A stretch of 64,000 nt of DNA from positions 1 to 64,000 of the forward strand of contig UCAG01000016.1 in NCBI GenBank assembly GCA_900470285.1, in the 5' to 3' direction. This document shows, piece by piece, positions 38,120-46,271 of this stretch. The notes below the pieces were generated by a model. That model was given only the letters and a program-made list of their open reading frames with translations. It did no database searches and was not told the DNA's origin. Both the position numbers and the translations under genes were made by a program. The DNA comes from Hyphomicrobiales bacterium. GTDB taxonomy: Bacteria; Pseudomonadota; Alphaproteobacteria; Rhizobiales; Rhizobiaceae. Within the stretch, counting starts at the first letter, position 1. Each line of letters begins with the position of its first letter.

Positions 38120-39103
38120 ATGTTCTCTTCCCTCTTCGCCTCATCACGCCGGTCTTTTGACAGTCTCTCAGAGCAGGAAATATTGGCGCTTGCCATATCC
38201 TCTGAGGAAGATGATGCTCGCATCTATCTCAGCTATGCAGACGGATTGCGTGAGGCTTACCCGCAATCGGCGAAAATTTTTGAGGCAATGGCTGAGGAAG
38301 AGCACAATCATCGTTCCCGTCTGATTGAGCTGCATCAACAGCGTTTTGGTAACAACATTCCGCTTATCCGCCGTGAGCATGTGCGCGGATATTATGAGCG
38401 CAAGCCCGACTGGCTGGTGCGTCCGCTCGGCATCGATAAAGTGCGCAATATGGCCGCGCAAATGGAAGAACAGGCTGCACGTTTCTACGAGCAGGCCGCC
38501 ATGCGTGTGTCCGATGCGGCAACACGTAAATTGCTGGGTGATCTGGCGCTGGAAGAAAAGCATCATGAACAGCGCGCCCATCATCTGGAAGAGAGGCTGA
38601 CGCCGGATGATGTGCAGGATGAAGAACGTGCCGGTGAACGCAAACAACTGATCCTGACTTATATCCAACCCGGCCTTGCAGGTCTGATGGATGGTTCGGT
38701 TTCAACGCTGGCGCCGATTTTCGCTGCCGCGTTCGCCACGCAGGATACATGGCAGACTTTTCTTGTTGGCTTGTCGGCTTCCGTAGGTGCCGGTATCTCC
38801 ATGGGCTTCACAGAAGCTGCTCATGATGACGGCAAGCTCTCAGGCCGTGGCTCACCGGTCAAGCGTGGTCTTGCCAGCGGTATTATGACCACGCTTGGTG
38901 GTCTTGGTCATGCCCTGCCTTACCTGATCTCCGATTTCTGGACAGCGACCGGCATTGCCGTCATCATCGTGTTCATCGAACTCTGGGCGATTGCCTATAT
39001 TCAGAACCGCTTTATGGAAACGCCGTTCATGCGTGCAGCCTTTCAGGTCGTCCTCGGCGGTGCACTGGTGCTCGCAGCCGGCATTCTGATCGGTAATGCA
39101 TAA
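38120..39103 (+). CDS. mbfA: Membrane-bound ferritin MbfA (iron exporter)
   Basis: A 327-residue two-part protein. The N-terminal ferritin-like domain (about 15-165) has the di-iron EXXH motifs (MAEEEHNHRSRL, ALEEKHHEQRAHHL) and further Glu ligands (QMEEQAARFYEQAAM). The C-terminal VIT1-like domain (about 185-327) has several membrane segments (GLMDGSVSTLAPIFAAAFAT). MbfA exports iron and protects from iron and peroxide stress. ATG 38120 follows AAGGA. Tandem Irr-type operators lie directly upstream, in line with known regulation. Confidence 0.96.
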   Translation: MFSSLFASSRRSFDSLSEQEILALAISSEEDDARIYLSYADGLREAYPQSAKIFEAMAEEEHNHRSRLIELHQQRFGNNIPLIRREHVRGYYERKPDWLVRPLGIDKVRNMAAQMEEQAARFYEQAAMRVSDAATRKLLGDLALEEKHHEQRAHHLEERLTPDDVQDEERAGERKQLILTYIQPGLAGLMDGSVSTLAPIFAAAFATQDTWQTFLVGLSASVGAGISMGFTEAAHDDGKLSGRGSPVKRGLASGIMTTLGGLGHALPYLISDFWTATGIAVIIVFIELWAIAYIQNRFMETPFMRAAFQVVLGGALVLAAGILIGNA

Positions 39104-39113
39104 AGAGGAGAAT

Positions 39114-39162
39114 TAGAGCGCCGTGTGCCGGACTTGGCACACAAAGGTCGCTCTAACGCTTT
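39114..39162. repeat. Palindromic repeat, family E, copy 1
   Basis: TTAGAGCGCCGTGTGCCGGA then TTGGCACACAAAGGTCGCTCTAA contains GTGTGCC/GGCACAC and outer AGAGCG/CGCTCT arms. Related copies are at 51114-51165 and, reversed, at 54945-54987. Confidence 0.7.
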
Positions 39163-39208
39163 AAAATGAAAGCATAAGTTTACCTTAAACTGATCCAAGT
39201 TTCAGGAA

Positions 39209-40039
39209 TTATGCTCTACCTGCTACAACAGCAAGTGTTGCGGCAGGCTTAACTACAGACTGTTCGTCCATAAACGGCTCAATGCAGATATGATTGGGCT
39301 TGTTAATAGTCACAAAACTGTTGCGCGGCACTGCCATCCAGTTTTCCGCAACACCGTCCAGCGGCTCAGACACAACACATATTCCCGTAGAGGATGCCAT
39401 CTTGGCGGTGTAAAGCGTTGGTGCATAAGTATCGCTAGCATAGCGCACTGCAAACAGTGAATGACCATCTGAAAATGCTGCTGTCAGCCGGATAAAAGGC
39501 GGTACTTTCACGGCTTCAGCAGTATCATAAATCACTTCGACCGTGCGTGTCAGAGCACGTAGCGGATCATTATCCAACCCGAAATGCAGCATCAGCAGGA
39601 AGAAAAGTTCTGAATCAGTCGAGCCTGATTTGTGGCTGTAAAGCGCATCCGGCAGCAAACTTTCCAGCGGGCGGCGCAGACGGTCAAAACTGCCGATCTG
39701 ACCATTATGCATAAAACTCCAGCGCTGAAACACGAACGGATGGCAATTTGCACGACTGGTTTCACCACCGGTGGAGGCACGTACATGCGCCAGAAACAGA
39801 CGTGAATTAATCTGGCGCGCAAGACTGCGCAAATTCTGATCAGACCATGCTGGCAGAAGATCGCGATATAATCCCGGCTCCTCGCGTGTGCCATACCACG
39901 CCACACCGAAACCATCGCCATTGGTCGCAGTTTTCGCTTCAGTCGCATGATGGCTTTGCGCGATCAACGAATGACAAGGCGCGGTGATAATATCCTCAAG
40001 ATACAGATCAGATCCGAAATATGCAGCCCAGCGGCACAT
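39209..40039 (-). CDS. Class II glutamine amidotransferase (YafJ/EgtC-like)
   Basis: A 276-residue N-terminal-nucleophile amidotransferase. Catalytic Cys2 follows the initiator Met (MCRWAAYFG); NGDGFGVAWYG, LAHVRASTGG, NCHPFVFQRWSFMHNGQIG and STDSELFF line the glutamine site. Family members hydrolyse glutamine or gamma-glutamyl compounds, as EgtC does in ergothioneine synthesis. No ergothioneine genes are nearby, so the true substrate is unknown. It starts at ATG 40039. Confidence 0.9.
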   Translation of the reverse strand: MCRWAAYFGSDLYLEDIITAPCHSLIAQSHHATEAKTATNGDGFGVAWYGTREEPGLYRDLLPAWSDQNLRSLARQINSRLFLAHVRASTGGETSRANCHPFVFQRWSFMHNGQIGSFDRLRRPLESLLPDALYSHKSGSTDSELFFLLMLHFGLDNDPLRALTRTVEVIYDTAEAVKVPPFIRLTAAFSDGHSLFAVRYASDTYAPTLYTAKMASSTGICVVSEPLDGVAENWMAVPRNSFVTINKPNHICIEPFMDEQSVVKPAATLAVVAGRA

Positions 40040-40135
40040 GAAAACACACTCTGACTAGTGAGCGAAAGACCGGAACCCGCCGTTATTTATAGCCGGTTAC
40101 AACAGTGATCTTCCGCCACTATAGTTAACAATTCA

Positions 40136-40354
40136 CTATTCAGCCGCGCGCTTATGCGTTTTGGCATAAAGCTTCGCGACAATAGTGCTGGCTGTTTTGT
40201 CGAATAAAAATGGCAAAATTGCATGGATCAGAGCTGCAAAAGCAGCTGCAAAAAGCGTGAATGAAAATTTGCCCGCAAAAGCCATATGCTCAAAATAGGT
40301 TTCGTTGACAGATGCCGGATGTTCCGTAAACAGACGTGAAATTTTGGTTTGCAT
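40136..40354 (-). CDS. DUF6356-like small membrane protein
   Basis: A 72-residue protein with the pattern LFTEHPASVNETYFEHMAFAG followed by a hydrophobic stretch FSFTLFAAAFAALIHAILPFLF and a polar tail. It resembles a family of small alphaproteobacterial membrane proteins (DUF6356, from memory). I chose ATG 40354 because GGGGAAA precedes it; the frame is open to 40372. Its function is unknown. It is divergent from the Lrp-type regulator. Confidence 0.78.
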   Translation of the reverse strand: MQTKISRLFTEHPASVNETYFEHMAFAGKFSFTLFAAAFAALIHAILPFLFDKTASTIVAKLYAKTHKRAAE

Positions 40355-40482
40355 GAGTTTCCCCGTTATCAATTTTCAAATCAGCAAGATAGGTTTCTGA
40401 TTTAAAATACTAACACCGTCAAACGCACATTTTATCTCAAAAAATCCTTGATAATATAAATTTTTGGGACAATTATCCCTAT

Positions 40483-40959
40483 ATGTCACATAATATAGAC
40501 GAAACAGACCGCCGCATCCTTCAAGAATTACAGAAAGATGCCACTCTATCGGTAGACGCGCTTTCCGCCCGTATCCACCTGTCGCGCAATGCATGCTGGC
40601 GGCGGCTGAAACGGTTGGAAGATGACGGCATTCTCAAAGGCCGTGTTGCAATCGTTGATGCCGACAAGCTCGGCCTTGGCCTCACCGTTTTCATGCTGAT
40701 CAGAACCAGCAATCATGATCCGAAATGGCTGGAGCAATTTCGCGCGGCAGTCACATCGCTGACAGAGGTTGTCGGCGTTTATCGCATGAGCGGGGATCTT
40801 GATTATATTATCCGCGCCCGCATTGAAGATATGAAAGCCTATGACCGGCTCTATCAGAAACTCATCACCCGTGTACCGCTGTCGGATGTCTCTGCTTCCT
40901 TTGTGATGGAAGAAATTAAGGACAGCACGGAAATCCCGCTTTTCGGTTACACACCATAA
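40483..40959 (+). CDS. Lrp/AsnC family transcriptional regulator
   Basis: A 158-residue feast/famine regulator. The N-terminal helix-turn-helix (IDETDRRILQELQKDATLSV through NACWRRLKRLEDDGIL) is followed by the RAM ligand-binding domain (about 70-145, VVGVYRMSGDLDYIIRARIED). Such proteins sense amino acids and form octamers. It starts at ATG 40483 with no clear binding site. A small GGGA/TCCC palindrome lies about 15 bases upstream. The target genes are not evident; a divergent DUF6356 gene is the nearest. Confidence 0.92.
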   Translation: MSHNIDETDRRILQELQKDATLSVDALSARIHLSRNACWRRLKRLEDDGILKGRVAIVDADKLGLGLTVFMLIRTSNHDPKWLEQFRAAVTSLTEVVGVYRMSGDLDYIIRARIEDMKAYDRLYQKLITRVPLSDVSASFVMEEIKDSTEIPLFGYTP

Positions 40960-40971
40960 GAAAAGAGCGCT

Positions 40972-41075
40972 AAAGCGTATCCCGAAAAGTGCGAAGCGGT
41001 TTTTGGATAAGATACGCGTAAAACAAAGAGTTAGAGCGGTTCTACCGATGCAATATTAACCGGAACCGCTCTAAT
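40972..41075. repeat. RIME element plus adjoining AGAGCGGTT palindrome
   Basis: CGTATCCCGAAAAGTGCGAAG then CGGTTTTTGGATAAGATACG is the RIME core; AGAGCGGTTCTACC and GGAACCGCTCT pair in the second half. It lies between the Lrp gene and dut. Confidence 0.85.
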
Positions 41076-41166
41076 TATTTTTGAAATCAGCATACGGCTC
41101 TTTCAAAAAGACCCTCAATATGTTTAGTGCTCATTTTAAATCATATATTGCTGAAAAGGGTTTATC

Positions 41167-41649
41167 ATGTCTGCCAATTCCCCTTCATCATCCAGCCGCC
41201 CGAAGCTCGGAATTGTCCGTCTTGAACATGCTGCAGGCCTTGATCTGCCAGCTTATGAAACAGCAGGCTCTGCTGGCGTTGATCTGCGTGCCGCCGTACC
41301 GGAAGACCGCCAGATCGTACTACTGCCGGGTCGCCGTACACTTGTGCCGACCGGCCTGATTTTTGAACTGGAAGAAGGTTATGAAGCGCAAATCCGCCCG
41401 CGCTCCGGTCTGGCTTTCAAACATGGCATCACCTGCCTGAACACTCCGGGCACCATCGACAGCGATTACCGCGGCGAAGTCAAAGTCCTGCTGATCAATC
41501 TCGGTGATGATGATTTCCGCATCGAACGCGGCATGCGTATTGCACAGGCGGTGATTTCACCTGTTGTGCAGGTTGAAATTGAAGAACGGTCAGAAGTCGG
41601 TGAAACCGAGCGCGGTGCCGGTGGTTTTGGCTCAACCGGCCATAAATAA
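41167..41649 (+). CDS. dut: Deoxyuridine 5'-triphosphate nucleotidohydrolase
   Basis: A 160-residue trimeric dUTPase with all five motifs: [39 protein letters not shown] and [10 protein letters not shown]. It hydrolyses dUTP to dUMP, keeping uracil out of DNA and feeding thymidylate synthesis. It starts at ATG 41167 with AAAAGGG before it. A strong terminator follows, shared with the convergent tonB gene. Confidence 0.97.
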   Translation: MSANSPSSSSRPKLGIVRLEHAAGLDLPAYETAGSAGVDLRAAVPEDRQIVLLPGRRTLVPTGLIFELEEGYEAQIRPRSGLAFKHGITCLNTPGTIDSDYRGEVKVLLINLGDDDFRIERGMRIAQAVISPVVQVEIEERSEVGETERGAGGFGSTGHK

Positions 41650-41671
41650 GAGTGCTGTAAAGCTGAAATTG

Positions 41672-41706
41672 AAAAGCCCCGCATGAAACTCATGCGGGGC
41701 TTTTTT
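41672..41706. terminator. Bidirectional terminator between dut and tonB
   Basis: AAAAGCCCCGCATGA and TCATGCGGGGCTTTT form a 15-bp stem around AAC, followed by TTTTTT overlap on the + side and A/T-rich DNA on the other. Confidence 0.92.
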
Positions 41707-41717
41707 ATGCTGTTATA

Positions 41718-42647
41718 TCAGTTGAATTTGAATGGCACCTGAAACGGAATCCGTGCAGCTGCCATTGCCGGTGGCGGCGCCGGAACCGGTGAAGCCGCTT
41801 TCACGGCTGTCAAAGCAGCCTGATCCACTTGCGGATTTCCTGATGTTCCTGAGACACGGGCAGACAAAACATTGCCCCCTGCATCAATCACAAAAGCAAT
41901 CTGCACAACACCTTTATCTCCGCGTCCAAGCTTGCGCTGTGCTGTGCGCTTCTTACGCTCAAGATGTGCCTGCACTTTCGACTGCCATTTTGCCGAACTG
42001 ACGCCGGCAGATGCCGAACTCTGGCGATTTGCATTGGCCGCAACACGGGATGAATTCTGTGCATTAATCTGCGGAGCAGAAGCTGCCTGTGTCTGCTCAG
42101 CTTTCTGAGTTTTCTTGGCTTTTTCCTTAGGCTTCGGCTTTTCTTTAGGCTTTTCCTTCTTTGGTTCTTTCTTCTCGACCTTCGGTTTTTCAACAACCTT
42201 CGGCAGAACCACTTCAGGCTTCGGCGCTTCAATGATTTCCGGAACCTCTTCCTCTACCGGCTCAGCTTCGGCCACTTCCTGAGGCTCTTCAACAGGTTCT
42301 TCAGGCTTTACTTCTTCAACCTGCTCCACCGGCTTTTCCGGTTCGATTTCAGCTTCATCAGGATTTTGAGAGGCCTCGGCAGACGGTGCAATGGAATCTT
42401 CTTCCACTTCCGGTGCCTGAGGAACCGGATCAAGCTCCATCATAATCGCTGCAGGCGGTTCACCATCCGGCACCATCTCCGGTATCGATGCATGTAGAGC
42501 ATAAGCACCGGCTGCATGCGCCATTAGCACAGCAGCACCAGCACCCAGCCAGCGCACCATGTCTTTCCAGAGACCGGATGACGGTTCAACAGCAGAACCG
42601 TTTTTCATACCCCGAACCGGCGGGTGATCGATCGGTAATTCCTTCAC
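41718..42647 (-). CDS. tonB: TonB family protein (energy transducer)
   Basis: A 309-residue TonB. One N-terminal membrane anchor (about 31-52, LGAGAAVLMAHAAGAYALHA), a long Pro/Glu/Lys-rich spacer (about 75-190, with repeated EEP/KPKEK units) and a C-terminal TonB domain (about 220-309, SKVQAHLERKKRTAQRKLGRG...VVQIAFVIDAGGNVLSARVSG). It carries the energy of the proton gradient to outer-membrane iron and vitamin receptors. It begins with GTG 42647, 3 bases after exbD, behind GGAGAG within exbD. Order exbB-exbD-tonB is one operon. Confidence 0.94.
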   Translation of the reverse strand: MKELPIDHPPVRGMKNGSAVEPSSGLWKDMVRWLGAGAAVLMAHAAGAYALHASIPEMVPDGEPPAAIMMELDPVPQAPEVEEDSIAPSAEASQNPDEAEIEPEKPVEQVEEVKPEEPVEEPQEVAEAEPVEEEVPEIIEAPKPEVVLPKVVEKPKVEKKEPKKEKPKEKPKPKEKAKKTQKAEQTQAASAPQINAQNSSRVAANANRQSSASAGVSSAKWQSKVQAHLERKKRTAQRKLGRGDKGVVQIAFVIDAGGNVLSARVSGTSGNPQVDQAALTAVKAASPVPAPPPAMAAARIPFQVPFKFN

Positions 42648-42650
42648 GTC

Positions 42651-43169
42651 TCACTCTCCTGCATTTTGGCCCGAAGTTTGGCTCGAGTTTTGAGCTTCAG
42701 GCTGACTTGCCGGTGCTCCCGCCGCAGGTGCACCGGTTGCATCACCCGCACCAAGCGTCTCCAGACCGACCAGCGCGATTTTGAGATAACCCGCCTCACG
42801 CAGCAGGTTCATAACATTCATCAGCTCGCCATAGCCGACAGTCTTGTCTGCACGGAGGAAAATACGCGTATCTTTATTACCTGCCGCCAGACGATCCAGT
42901 GTCGGCGCCAGCAAATCACGATTAACTGCATCATTGCCAAGGCTGAGGCTCAGATCTTCCTTCAGCGTCAGATAAACCGGCTTGTCAGGGCGTGGCTGCG
43001 GCGTAGCACTGGCCGCCGGCAGATCAACATTAATATCAACAGTTGCCAGAGGCGCTGCCACCATGAAGATAATCAGAAGCACCAGCATCACGTCGATAAA
43101 CGGCGTTACGTTGATTTCATGGCTTTCCTGCAGTTCATCACCGGCATCTTCACGCAAACGGCTGCCCAT
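42651..43169 (-). CDS. exbD: Biopolymer transport protein ExbD
   Basis: A 172-residue ExbD. One membrane segment (EINVTPFIDVMLVLLIIFMV) carries the essential Asp of the proton channel (FIDVML). The periplasmic part includes LDRLAAGNKDTRIFLRADKT and GYGELMNVMNLLREAGY. The last 35 residues are an Ala/Gln-rich tail not found in E. coli ExbD. It starts at ATG 43169, 5 bases after exbB, and is followed by tonB. Confidence 0.95.
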   Translation of the reverse strand: MGSRLREDAGDELQESHEINVTPFIDVMLVLLIIFMVAAPLATVDINVDLPAASATPQPRPDKPVYLTLKEDLSLSLGNDAVNRDLLAPTLDRLAAGNKDTRIFLRADKTVGYGELMNVMNLLREAGYLKIALVGLETLGAGDATGAPAAGAPASQPEAQNSSQTSGQNAGE

Positions 43170-43174
43170 ATTCT

Positions 43175-44428
43175 TTACTCCGCTGCTTTCGTGACCGGAA
43201 CAGTCTGAGCCGCATTCTGACGGGTTGCCTGTTTCTGCACAATGTCACGAGCTGCGCGCATATCCAGATCGCGGCTGACAAGACGCTCAACACCGGCGCT
43301 CACATCGGCCAGCAGATGGCGGTAGGCAGTCACCGAACGGGCAAACATATTATAAATAATCACTGCCGGAATAGCGGCGACAAGACCGATAGCTGTTGCC
43401 AGAAGCGCCTCAGCAATACCCGGCGCTACAACGGCCAGATTGGTGGTCTGCGCTTCGGAAATACCGATAAAGGAATTCATAATCCCCCATACAGTACCGA
43501 ACAGACCGACAAATGGCGCAACAGAACCAATCGTCGCGAGAATACCGGTGCCTTTGGCAAGGCGGCGTCCTGCACCGGCTTCAATGCGGCTGAGGCGGGA
43601 AGCAACGCGTTCTTTCAGTCCTTCCCCGCCAACATAAGCGGCAGCAGATGCAGATTGTGTCACTTCTTCCTGTGCAGCGCGGACAAGATGAGCACCAGGG
43701 CCACGGGTTTTATCCAGTGCCTGCACCGCAGAAGTCAGATTTTCCGCATGAGATACTTCTTTCAAGGCGCGGCGGGCACGGCTGCGGGCACCGGTAATTT
43801 CCAGTGTCTTGGCAAGCCAGACTGTCCATGTGGCCAATGATGCAATCGCCAGACCAATCATAACAGCTTTAACAACCCAGTCAGCAGCCATGAACATGCC
43901 CCAAGGGGACAAATCATGCGGAATCTGCAAGCCGTTATCAGCGGTGCGAACCGGCGTGGCAGCCTGAGACTGACCGGCTTCCGGTGCAATACTGACCGGC
44001 TGGCCGGCAGGTTCTGTTTGCGCAGGCGTTACTGCAGACGGCGCGGACTGGGAGGATTGAGCTGCCGAATTGACCGGAGCAGGATTTGTTGCTGCCGGAG
44101 CAGCAGTGCCAGTGGCCGGCTGCGTGGCAGCAGGCTCATTGACAGGAGAAGATGTGGCCGGAGCTGATGTCGGTGTCTGTGCCGCTGGCGCTACAGGCGC
44201 TGCAGCAGGAGCGGATGGGGCTGCCTGAGGCGCAGATTGTGTTTCCGGAGAGGTTTGCGGGGCAGTTTGCTGTGACTGGACTTCCTGTGCCATAACCGGC
44301 GCTGAAAGTGTCAGCACATTACCACCCGCCAGAAATGCGGAGAGAATAAAAGCTGACAATCCTGTCTTGAATGATATTGCTGCCTTGGACACTGTCTTAA
44401 CCACCGCGACGACCTCACTGCATTTCAT
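43175..44428 (-). CDS. exbB: TonB system transport protein ExbB (long form)
   Basis: A 417-residue protein with a signal-like segment (about 15-45, ending near VMAQE), a Pro/Ala/Gln-rich extension (about 50-160), and then the MotA/TolQ/ExbB channel domain with three membrane segments (APFVGLFGTVWGIMNSFIGI, AVVAPGIAEALLATAIGLVAAIPAVIIYNMFAR). ExbB and ExbD form the proton channel powering TonB. The start is uncertain: ATG 44428 lacks a clear binding site, while GTG 44404 has GAGG ahead. The extension is long compared with E. coli ExbB, but is common in Rhizobiales, as far as I recall. Confidence 0.92.
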   Translation of the reverse strand: MKCSEVVAVVKTVSKAAISFKTGLSAFILSAFLAGGNVLTLSAPVMAQEVQSQQTAPQTSPETQSAPQAAPSAPAAAPVAPAAQTPTSAPATSSPVNEPAATQPATGTAAPAATNPAPVNSAAQSSQSAPSAVTPAQTEPAGQPVSIAPEAGQSQAATPVRTADNGLQIPHDLSPWGMFMAADWVVKAVMIGLAIASLATWTVWLAKTLEITGARSRARRALKEVSHAENLTSAVQALDKTRGPGAHLVRAAQEEVTQSASAAAYVGGEGLKERVASRLSRIEAGAGRRLAKGTGILATIGSVAPFVGLFGTVWGIMNSFIGISEAQTTNLAVVAPGIAEALLATAIGLVAAIPAVIIYNMFARSVTAYRHLLADVSAGVERLVSRDLDMRAARDIVQKQATRQNAAQTVPVTKAAE

Positions 44429-44548
44429 TATCAGGGACAGCCGGCCTGTATTATTTCCAGCCTGTACAGGATCAACCTGCTCCACATATGTGCGGATGTG
44501 CTGCATCAACCAGCAACTGCCTTTTTCGGGTTATGCAATACAACCATC

Positions 44549-44573
44549 AAACATGACTTCGCAAGTCATGTTT
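44549..44573. promoter_or_regulatory. Candidate RirA (iron-responsive) operator before exbB
   Basis: AAACATGACTT-CGC-AAGTCATGTTT is a perfect 11-base inverted repeat. Its core fits TGA-N9-TCA (44554-44568), the iron-responsive operator pattern of RirA in rhizobia. It lies about 120 bases before exbB, fitting iron control of a TonB system. It lacks a T-run, so a terminator is less likely. Confidence 0.6.
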
Positions 44574-44819
44574 TAAAAAAACCCGTCATTCTGCTGTTAT
44601 TTGACCGGAAAGCGGAAGTTATTCACCAAAACAAACGGATGTTTTACGAATTTTATCGCTGCCGCAAGAAATTCTCACACCCTCAATGCAATTCCGGCAG
44701 CTCCGGTGAGTCGCAGCTTCAGGTTACGCAGGCACTATAACGACAAAACCATAATATGACAATTTGAAACAAGTTTGAACTCAAACCGGACAATCGGGGG
44801 AATATTAAGATCCTGACAA

Positions 44820-44844
44820 GGAACAATCATAAACCTGACGCATT
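44820..44844 (+). promoter_or_regulatory. Possible EcfG-type promoter before the 52-residue gene
   Basis: GGAAC, N16, CATT: one base from GGAAC-N16-CGTT, like the nepR promoter candidate. It lies 69 bases before ATG 44913. Confidence 0.4.
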
Positions 44845-44912
44845 AAAGCCGCATAATGCAGTGCATACCGTTATTGACTGACACCAATATCATCATGCTC
44901 CGGAGACAGTAG

Positions 44913-45071
44913 ATGTTGCACAAAGACATGCAAACCATTGAAACTGCCGCCCGTACCGCAATTGCGGGATCTTATGAACCGGAACAACAGGAAAACGCGG
45001 TCTTACGTACCGGTTTTTATGTGACAGCCGGTTGTATTCTGATTGCAGCTCTCATTCTCATGATTGCCTGA
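44913..45071 (+). CDS. Small membrane protein, 52 residues
   Basis: A short open frame with a polar, acidic N-terminal half (MLHKDMQTIETAARTAIAGS, then YEPEQQENAV) and one C-terminal membrane segment (TAGCILIAALILMIA). GGAG lies about 8 bases before the ATG. It is too short for usual gene-finding cut-offs. It stands at the head of a run of small membrane proteins in the GSR region and has a possible EcfG-type promoter. I do not recognise a family. Support is the binding site, the membrane segment and the context. Confidence 0.6.
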   Translation: MLHKDMQTIETAARTAIAGSYEPEQQENAVLRTGFYVTAGCILIAALILMIA

Positions 45072-45394
45072 CACTTCTGTACCTTCTCTCAGATTTCCAA
45101 CACAGGTTATGCTCAGCATATGCCTGCAATCTGACTTGCTGAGTATCACGCAGATGCCCGCTTCTCGCGCACGCATCCGCCTGTCTGTTTCTGCATGAGC
45201 TGAATTTGGAAACTGCGGCAATTAACCTTGGCAGCCGAATGTCTTCCGCACCGGCAACTGCTCTCTGGCGATGAATGCACGGAACCATTACGTTAAAGCC
45301 ACGTTATATTTCTGAACCCAGACAACATTACAGAGCAGTTTCAAAGAAAATGAAATTGCTTTGTAATTTGAAATTTCAGCTTCCGGAGGCATCC
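45072..45394. other. Intergenic region with an EcfG promoter
   Basis: No gene is visible in these 323 bases. The clear signal is the EcfG-type promoter at 45281-45305. Confidence 0.5.
45281..45305 (+). promoter_or_regulatory. EcfG-type promoter of the DUF883 gene pair
   Basis: GGAAC (45281-45285), 16 bases, CGTT (45302-45305): an exact match to the general stress response promoter of alphaproteobacteria. It lies 90 bases before the DUF883 gene start. Confidence 0.75.
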
Positions 45395-45724
45395 ATGGCT
45401 CGTGACACCAAAAACGTAAATAACATTCAGGACGACAGCACAGCAGAATTGCAAGCACAGATTGCCCAGCTTAAAGAGGATATTGCATCTATCGCCGCGA
45501 CCCTGACAGAAATGGGCTCACGAAAAATCAATCAGGCCAGACAAGATGCATCCGATGCCTATCAGGATATTTATGAACAGGGCGAAGATGCTCTGAGCTC
45601 CCTTAAAGACAGTGCCTGCTCCCTTGAGCAACAGGTCACCGATTATGTTCAGGAACGTCCGGTCACATCGATCGCTCTGGCTGCCGCGTTCGGTTATCTT
45701 TTCGCAGCGCTGACACGGCGCTGA
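45395..45724 (+). CDS. DUF883 (YqjD/ElaB-like) membrane protein
   Basis: A 109-residue protein. Residues about 15-80 are a charged coiled coil (TAELQAQIAQLKEDIASIAA and INQARQDASDAYQDIYEQGE), and the C-terminus is the DUF883 anchor ERPVTSIALAAAFGYLFAAL. E. coli YqjD and ElaB are stationary-phase, RpoS-controlled, inner-membrane proteins that bind ribosomes. ATG 45395 follows GGAGG; the longer frame from 45275 lacks a binding site. An exact EcfG promoter upstream parallels the RpoS control in E. coli. It is followed after 1 base by the YqjE-like gene. Confidence 0.9.
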   Translation: MARDTKNVNNIQDDSTAELQAQIAQLKEDIASIAATLTEMGSRKINQARQDASDAYQDIYEQGEDALSSLKDSACSLEQQVTDYVQERPVTSIALAAAFGYLFAALTRR

Positions 45725-45725
45725 T

Positions 45726-46184
45726 ATGCTGAAATTGTTCACACCGGTCATTTCAGCCATTATCGGCAGCGAAGTGCAGGCCGCAACGCAGCGTGCCAAA
45801 CGCAGTGCCATTCTCTATGCGATTATGGCTGTGGCGTTGCTCACAGGTGCGTTCTTTCTGCTGCTCGCAGTCTTTTTCATTCTCATGATGAAATATGGCC
45901 TGATTTTCGCAGCTCTGATTATCACAACCGGCTGTGTGGTACTGGCGATCATTGCCTTTATCGTCAACCGCGTAATGGATAAGGCTGAGAAACGCCGCCT
46001 TGAAGAAAGACGGGCTGCCATTGACACCAATGCAGCGCTCACAGCAGCAGCGGTTGCCGCCGTACCGACTTTACTCAGGAAACCGCTTTTAACTTTAGCA
46101 GTACCGCTTGCAGGGCTGATTGCAGTGACATTGCTGTCGCGGGACAAAAAATCCGGCAATAAAAAGCAGGATCAGGGCGGATAA
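45726..46184 (+). CDS. YqjE-like (phage holin superfamily) membrane protein
   Basis: A 152-residue protein with two long membrane segments (about 30-52 and 58-82: AIMAVALLTGAFFLLLAVFF and LIFAALIITTGCVVLAIIAF) and a third near the end (LLTLAVPLAGLIAVTLLS), then a basic tail. This fits the YqjE/actinobacterial holin-X family that accompanies YqjD. It starts one base after the DUF883 stop codon, so translation is coupled. The function is unknown; a stress-envelope role is inferred from the shared EcfG promoter. Confidence 0.85.
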   Translation: MLKLFTPVISAIIGSEVQAATQRAKRSAILYAIMAVALLTGAFFLLLAVFFILMMKYGLIFAALIITTGCVVLAIIAFIVNRVMDKAEKRRLEERRAAIDTNAALTAAAVAAVPTLLRKPLLTLAVPLAGLIAVTLLSRDKKSGNKKQDQGG

Positions 46185-46271
46185 GTTCCGCCCCTCCCTC
46201 CGCAGTGTTAGAGCCTCAGTGTTCGAGTCAAGGAGTTCAGTCCGCAAAGCCAACCCCTAAGGAGACCATTG

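Larger units (their letters stand above)
44429..44912. other. Intergenic region upstream of exbB
   Basis: No ordinary gene is visible. It holds a RirA-like palindrome (44549-44573) and a possible EcfG-type promoter pointing to the right (44820-44844). The stretch 44577-44800 shows nothing clear. Confidence 0.5.

Noticed and set aside
44549-44573. Reading the exbB upstream palindrome as an intrinsic terminator
   Set aside because: No T-run follows on either strand; an operator is the better reading, though not proven.
45003-45288. Minus-strand frames over the 52-residue gene and its downstream gap
   Set aside because: Low-complexity reading with no binding site; the + strand small gene and EcfG promoter explain the region better.
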